A program made the position numbers and the translations under genes. This document shows, one piece after another, positions 7,397 through 9,758 of a stretch of 9,758 nucleotides of DNA. This DNA comes from CAZUCE01 sp964619265 (lineage in GTDB: Bacteria > Planctomycetota > UBA1135 > GCA-002686595). Under the pieces are notes generated by a model, which saw nothing but the letters and a program-made list of their open reading frames with translations, did not search any database and was not told the origin of the DNA. The stretch is from positions 1 through 9,758 of the forward strand of contig CAZUCE010000065.1 of NCBI GenBank assembly GCA_964619265.1, read 5' to 3'. The first letter of the stretch is position 1, and each line of letters begins with the position of its first letter.

Positions 7397-7834
7397 CTAC
7401 TCCTCGCTCGCCTCGCCCTCGGGAGCCTCTTGGGCGGCAGCCATGTCGGAACGCGTCTTGGCGTCCTCGCTCTTGTTGCGGCGGGCCTTCTCACCCAGCA
7501 GCTCGCCAACGCGGGTCGCCTTGCCGACGCGCTCGCGCAGGTAGTACAGCTTGGCGCGGCGAACGTTGCCGCGACGGCTGACCACCACGTCCTTGACCCG
7601 CGGGCTGTGCAGCGGGAAGACCCGCTCGACGCCTTCGCCTTGAACAATCCGGCGCACCGTGATGCCCTTGCGGATGCCGCGGCCCGAGATCGAAATCACG
7701 GTGCCGATGAACAGCTGCACGCGCTCCTTGTCGCCTTCGCGAATGAGGTAGTGGACCTCGACGGTGTCACCGACGCGGACGGGGGGGAGGTGCTGCTTGC
7801 CGAGCTCGCGCTCGAGGGTTTCGATCAGGTTCAT
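7397..7834 (-). CDS. rplS: 50S ribosomal protein L19
   Basis: L19 sits at the 30S-50S interface of the ribosome. The 145-aa product contains the family core: RVGDTVEVHY (20-29), EGDKERVQLFIGTVI (33-47), GRGIRKGITVRRI (51-63), GVERVFPLHSPRV (68-80) and RRGNVRRAKLYYLRERVGKA (87-106). L19 is usually about 115-120 aa; here about 25 extra residues, charged and then Ala/Glu-rich (ending EGEASEE), follow the core. ATG 7834 gives the normal N terminus MNLIETLERE. A GTG at 7858 in the same frame would add eight residues but lies in a strong hairpin and is less likely. The gene follows trmD, as in the conserved rpsP-rimM-trmD-rplS order, and precedes secDF. Confidence 0.97.
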   Translation of the reverse strand: MNLIETLERELGKQHLPPVRVGDTVEVHYLIREGDKERVQLFIGTVISISGRGIRKGITVRRIVQGEGVERVFPLHSPRVKDVVVSRRGNVRRAKLYYLRERVGKATRVGELLGEKARRNKSEDAKTRSDMAAAQEAPEGEASEE

Positions 7835-7848
7835 GGCGACTAAGGGGT

Positions 7849-7863
7849 CCGCGGTCACCGCGG
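7849..7863 (-). promoter_or_regulatory. strong hairpin just upstream of rplS
   Basis: CCGCGG (7849-7854) and CCGCGG (7858-7863) can pair as six G-C pairs around a 3-nt loop, ending 14 nt before the rplS ATG. No T-run follows. It is placed to affect access of ribosomes to rplS or to mark an mRNA processing site. Autogenous control by L19 would be a guess. The 119-nt trmD-rplS gap that contains it shows no convincing promoter. Confidence 0.3.
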
Positions 7864-7953
7864 GGTCGTCCAGAGGCTCTGTGCGGCGGCTGCTCGGGCC
7901 GGCGTCTAAAAGCGTGGATCGGGGAAAAGAGAGTCCGTTTCGGCAGAAAACCG

Positions 7954-8631
7954 TTACGGGAGCAGGTCCGGGCGCCGGGCGCGCGTGCGGACCTCGGATT
8001 GTCTTCGCCGCCAGCGCTCGACAGCCGCGTGATTTCCCGTGAGCAACTCAGGGGGAACCTCGCGACCGCGCCAAGTGCGCGGACGGGTGTAGTGGGGAGT
8101 GTCGAGCCCGCGACCTTCTTGGAACGATTCCTCGATCGCCGAGCGTTCGTGTCCCAGCACGCCGGGAACCAATCGCGCGGCCGCTTCGATGATCGTGAGA
8201 GCCGGCAGTTCGCCGCCGGCCAGCACGAAGTCACCGATCGAGACCTCGTCCCATTCGAGCTCCTCCCGCAGCCGTTCGTCGAAGCCTTCGTAGCGGCCGC
8301 ACAGGAACAGAAGGCGTTCCTTGGCGGCGAACTCCTGGGCGCTCGGCTGATCGAAACGGCGGCCATCGGGGGTCAAGAGCACCCGATGGAAGCGACCGTG
8401 TCGCTCCTCCAACCATTCGACGCAGTCGAAGATCGGCTCGGGCCGCAAAACCATCCCAGGGCCTCCGCCGAAGGGCCGGTCGTCGACGGTTCGATGACGG
8501 TCACGGGCGAAGTCCCGGAAGTCGACCAGATCCACGCGCACGTGCCCCTTCGCCTGAGCGATCCCGAGAATGCTCGCATCCAGGTAAGGCTGGAGCGCTT
8601 CGGGGAATAAGGTGAGGAGGCAGACGTGCAC
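7954..8631 (-). CDS. trmD: tRNA (guanine-N1)-methyltransferase TrmD
   Basis: TrmD uses S-adenosylmethionine to methylate N1 of G37 in tRNAs reading CNN-type codons, which prevents +1 frameshifting. The 225-aa product has the SPOUT trefoil-knot signatures: LLTLFPEAL (5-13), DRPFGGGPGMVL (51-62), LLFLCGRYEGFDER (107-120), SIGDFVLAGGELPA (131-144), RLVPGVLG (153-160), PHYTRP (179-184) and LLTGNH (196-201). R153 matches a known catalytic arginine. At the position of the usual catalytic Asp (the D of EDSF) this protein has Glu (E168 in EESF), and the following loop appears one residue longer than usual. The start is GTG at 8631: the protein then begins MHVCLLTLFPE like its family, and GGGGGG lies 9 nt upstream as a possible ribosome binding site. 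The frame is open far upstream, but that sequence is low-complexity. rpsP and rimM are not upstream. Confidence 0.96.
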   Translation of the reverse strand: MHVCLLTLFPEALQPYLDASILGIAQAKGHVRVDLVDFRDFARDRHRTVDDRPFGGGPGMVLRPEPIFDCVEWLEERHGRFHRVLLTPDGRRFDQPSAQEFAAKERLLFLCGRYEGFDERLREELEWDEVSIGDFVLAGGELPALTIIEAAARLVPGVLGHERSAIEESFQEGRGLDTPHYTRPRTWRGREVPPELLTGNHAAVERWRRRQSEVRTRARRPDLLP

Positions 8632-8662
8632 GGGCGGTTTCCCCCCGGGCAACGGGGCGAAC

Positions 8663-8691
8663 AGGCTAGTTCTGGGGGCCCACAGCGTCAA
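8663..8691 (-). promoter_or_regulatory. sigma-70-type promoter of the trmD-rplS-secDF operon
   Basis: On the minus strand TTGACG (8691-8686, five of six matches to TTGACA) is followed after exactly 17 bp by TAGCCT (8668-8663), which keeps the T, A and final T of TATAAT. Transcription would start near 8656, about 25 nt before the trmD GTG at 8631, with the G-rich ribosome binding site inside the leader. No equally good promoter is visible in the gaps before rplS, secDF or the LysM gene, so this probably drives all four. Confidence 0.6.
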
Positions 8692-8789
8692 CCGAACGGA
8701 CCCTTCTGGGGGCTGGCCTGGCCGCAACTGGGGGCAGCAGGAAGGGGGCCATCCACCCGGCCTCCGGTGGCCTGCCCCTCCTGCTTCGC

Positions 8790-8817
8790 GCCGCTCTCGA
8801 GCCCGTCGAGTGGCGGC
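8790..8817. other. hairpin-forming segment in the trmD/ribE gap
   Basis: GCCGC (8790-8794) pairs with GCGGC (8813-8817) and CTCGA (8796-8800) with TCGAG (8806-8810), leaving a 1x2 internal loop and a 5-nt terminal loop. Ten base pairs in a non-coding region suggest RNA structure or a binding site, but in sequence this GC-rich such pairing may arise by chance. Confidence 0.25.
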
Positions 8818-8967
8818 TGAGTCGTCGGCGGCCCTGCCTTGGGGCCCGGTTTGGGCTGCTGGCGGCGCTCCTGATGAGCCTGAGGGGGCAGCTCGGGCCC
8901 GCTGATGGCCTGGTTCCCATCCGAGCAGCCGGCTCCGGCCAGGGGTGCGAACACCGGCGCCGGCCGA

Positions 8968-8999
8968 TTCCGAGGCCCCCGACTTCCGAGGCCCCCGAC
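8968..8999. repeat. perfect 16-bp tandem duplication
   Basis: TTCCGAGGCCCCCGAC occurs twice back to back (8968-8983 and 8984-8999) in the non-coding region upstream of ribE. The perfect match suggests a recent duplication or an unstable GC-rich repeat. Confidence 0.7.
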
Positions 9000-9094
9000 A
9001 GCCCCCAACGCCTTTGTGAGGGAGCGACCGCCCGACTTCGAGGCAGCGGAGTTTTTGAGGCCGTCGGTGGCCTGCCCCCGCGGCCTTTGAAGAA

Positions 9095-9122
9095 CTGGCC
9101 TTCGGGCGAGGCACGCTAGGCT
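9095..9122 (+). promoter_or_regulatory. candidate ribE promoter, probably giving a leaderless mRNA
   Basis: TAGGCT at 9117-9122 ends 7 nt before the A of the ribE ATG, and CTGGCC at 9095-9100 is a weak -35 with 16-bp spacing. The -10 resembles TAGCCT of the trmD promoter and TAGAAT before nadB. With this spacing transcription would begin at or within a base or two of the start codon, and there is no Shine-Dalgarno sequence. The leaderless reading is inferred from spacing alone. Confidence 0.4.
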
Positions 9123-9129
9123 CTTTTGC

Positions 9130-9720
9130 ATGTTCACCGGAATCGTCGAAGCCCGCGCCCGGGTCCTGTCCTTCGAGCGCCGCGGAGGGGGAGCGCGGCT
9201 CGTCATCGAGCCCCCCGCGCACGAATTCGAGGCCGCCGAAGGAGATTCGATCAGCGTCAGCGGTTGCTGCTTGACGCGGGTTGAGCCCTTGGGGAACGAG
9301 CTGCACTTCGACCTGTCGGCCGAGACGCTCGAGCGCACCTGGCTCGGGAATCTCGCGCCGGGCCGGTTCGTGAACCTGGAGCGCGCCCTGTGCATGGGCG
9401 ACCGGCTCGGCGGGCACCTGGTGTCGGGGCACGTGGACGGGTTGGCCGAAATCGTCTCGGTTGAAGGGGACCGGAACGCGGGGTGGACGTTCGTATTCGA
9501 AGTTGCCGAGGGGCTTGATCGCTACCTGATCGAGAAGGGCTCGGTCACGCTCGACGGCATCAGCCTGACGGTGATCGAGCCCGAGGGCCGGCGCTTCTCC
9601 GTCGCGGTGATTCCGCAGACCTTCGATGAAACCACGCTCGGGCTGGCCGAGCCGGGCCAGCGCATCAACGTCGAGGTGGACCTGGTCGGGAAGTGGATTG
9701 AGAAGCTCGTCCCTAAGTGA
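9130..9720 (+). CDS. ribE: riboflavin synthase, alpha chain
   Basis: This enzyme dismutates two 6,7-dimethyl-8-ribityllumazine molecules into riboflavin and a pyrimidinedione, the last step of riboflavin synthesis, and works as a cytoplasmic trimer. The 196-aa product has two lumazine-binding repeats. The first begins MFTGIVEARARV (1-12) and contains GDSISVSGCCLTRVEP (38-53). The second contains MGDRLGGHLVSGHVDGLAEI (89-108), KGSVTLDGISLTVIEP (136-151) and IPQTFDETTLGL (161-172), then ends NVEVDLVGKWIEKLV. Length is normal and both repeats are intact. Cys-Cys in SGCCLT replaces the more common Val-Cys. The ATG at 9130 is fixed by the invariant MFTGIVE start. It is transcribed divergently from trmD; no other rib gene is in the window, and only 38 nt remain after its stop. 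Confidence 0.97.
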   Translation: MFTGIVEARARVLSFERRGGGARLVIEPPAHEFEAAEGDSISVSGCCLTRVEPLGNELHFDLSAETLERTWLGNLAPGRFVNLERALCMGDRLGGHLVSGHVDGLAEIVSVEGDRNAGWTFVFEVAEGLDRYLIEKGSVTLDGISLTVIEPEGRRFSVAVIPQTFDETTLGLAEPGQRINVEVDLVGKWIEKLVPK

Positions 9721-9758
9721 TGGAGGGCAAGGGCCTCGGGCGGGCCTTGGGCCCAGAC

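Larger units (their letters stand above)
8632..9129. other. 498-nt divergent intergenic region, trmD / ribE
   Basis: No credible gene is seen; all open frames encode low-complexity Gly/Pro/Arg/Ala sequence. The region holds the trmD promoter (8663-8691, minus strand), a hairpin-capable segment (8790-8817), a 16-bp tandem duplication (8968-8999), a 14-bp repeat CGGTGGCCTGCCCC at 8765-8778 and 9065-9078, and a possible ribE promoter at its right end. GGCCTG-type words recur throughout. I looked for FMN riboswitch, SRP RNA, RNase P and tmRNA signatures and did not recognise any. Confidence 0.6.

Noticed and set aside
8870..9129. FMN riboswitch upstream of ribE
   Set aside because: The conserved RFN element core sequences were not found, and the candidate promoter lies too close to the ATG to leave room for one.
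8632..9432. Upstream extension of the trmD frame (267 extra codons)
   Set aside because: The extension runs through the promoter and the antisense of ribE, is low-complexity, and TrmD family members begin at the GTG 8631 position.
9721..9758. Possible terminator after ribE
   Set aside because: GGGCC-type words recur, but the best pairing is imperfect, there is no T-run, and the window ends.

Overview
This is a GC-rich bacterial chromosomal segment made of housekeeping genes. Seven protein-coding genes are clear and complete, and together they fill nearly nine tenths of the window. I see no rRNA, tRNA, CRISPR array, insertion sequence, phage gene or toxin-antitoxin pair. The likely source is Planctomycetota or another high-GC, mostly uncultured phylum. 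The pointers are a single-chain SecD-SecF fusion with an unusually long first periplasmic domain, an aspartate oxidase with an N-terminal extension ahead of the FAD motif, weak or absent Shine-Dalgarno sequences, and an anchored LysM protein. This placement is an inference from gene style, not from a marker gene.

Layout. Positions 1-535 hold no confident gene: there is a 28-codon hydrophobic micro-ORF on the minus strand (45-131), a pair of 17-bp direct repeats (288-304 and 326-342), a 13-bp interrupted inverted repeat (457-488) and a TAGAAT -10-like box (495-500). The plus strand then carries nadB (L-aspartate oxidase, NAD synthesis) and, 40 nt later, hflX (ribosome-associated GTPase). These two converge on a four-gene minus-strand operon that reads right to left: trmD (tRNA m1G37 methyltransferase), rplS (ribosomal protein L19), secDF (fused Sec translocon motor) and a membrane-anchored LysM protein. 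A good sigma-70-type promoter (TTGACG, 17 bp, TAGCCT) lies just upstream of trmD. A 498-nt divergent intergenic region (8632-9129) separates trmD from ribE (riboflavin synthase alpha chain) on the plus strand.

How the genes fit together. trmD-rplS is the conserved tail of the rpsP-rimM-trmD-rplS translation operon, here without rpsP and rimM immediately upstream. It is followed by the secretion motor secDF and a small envelope protein, so tRNA modification, ribosome assembly and protein export may share one transcript. nadB-hflX and ribE are separate units concerned with cofactor synthesis and ribosome rescue.

I do not see a new multi-gene system. The most interesting points are a roughly 80-residue module inserted in the SecD periplasmic domain, whose sequence resembles a short beta-rich motif I associate with phage-structural and secreted proteins; the strong inverted repeat where a -35 box would be expected for nadB, with a direct-repeat pair further upstream; a probably leaderless ribE transcript; and Glu in place of the usual catalytic Asp in TrmD.
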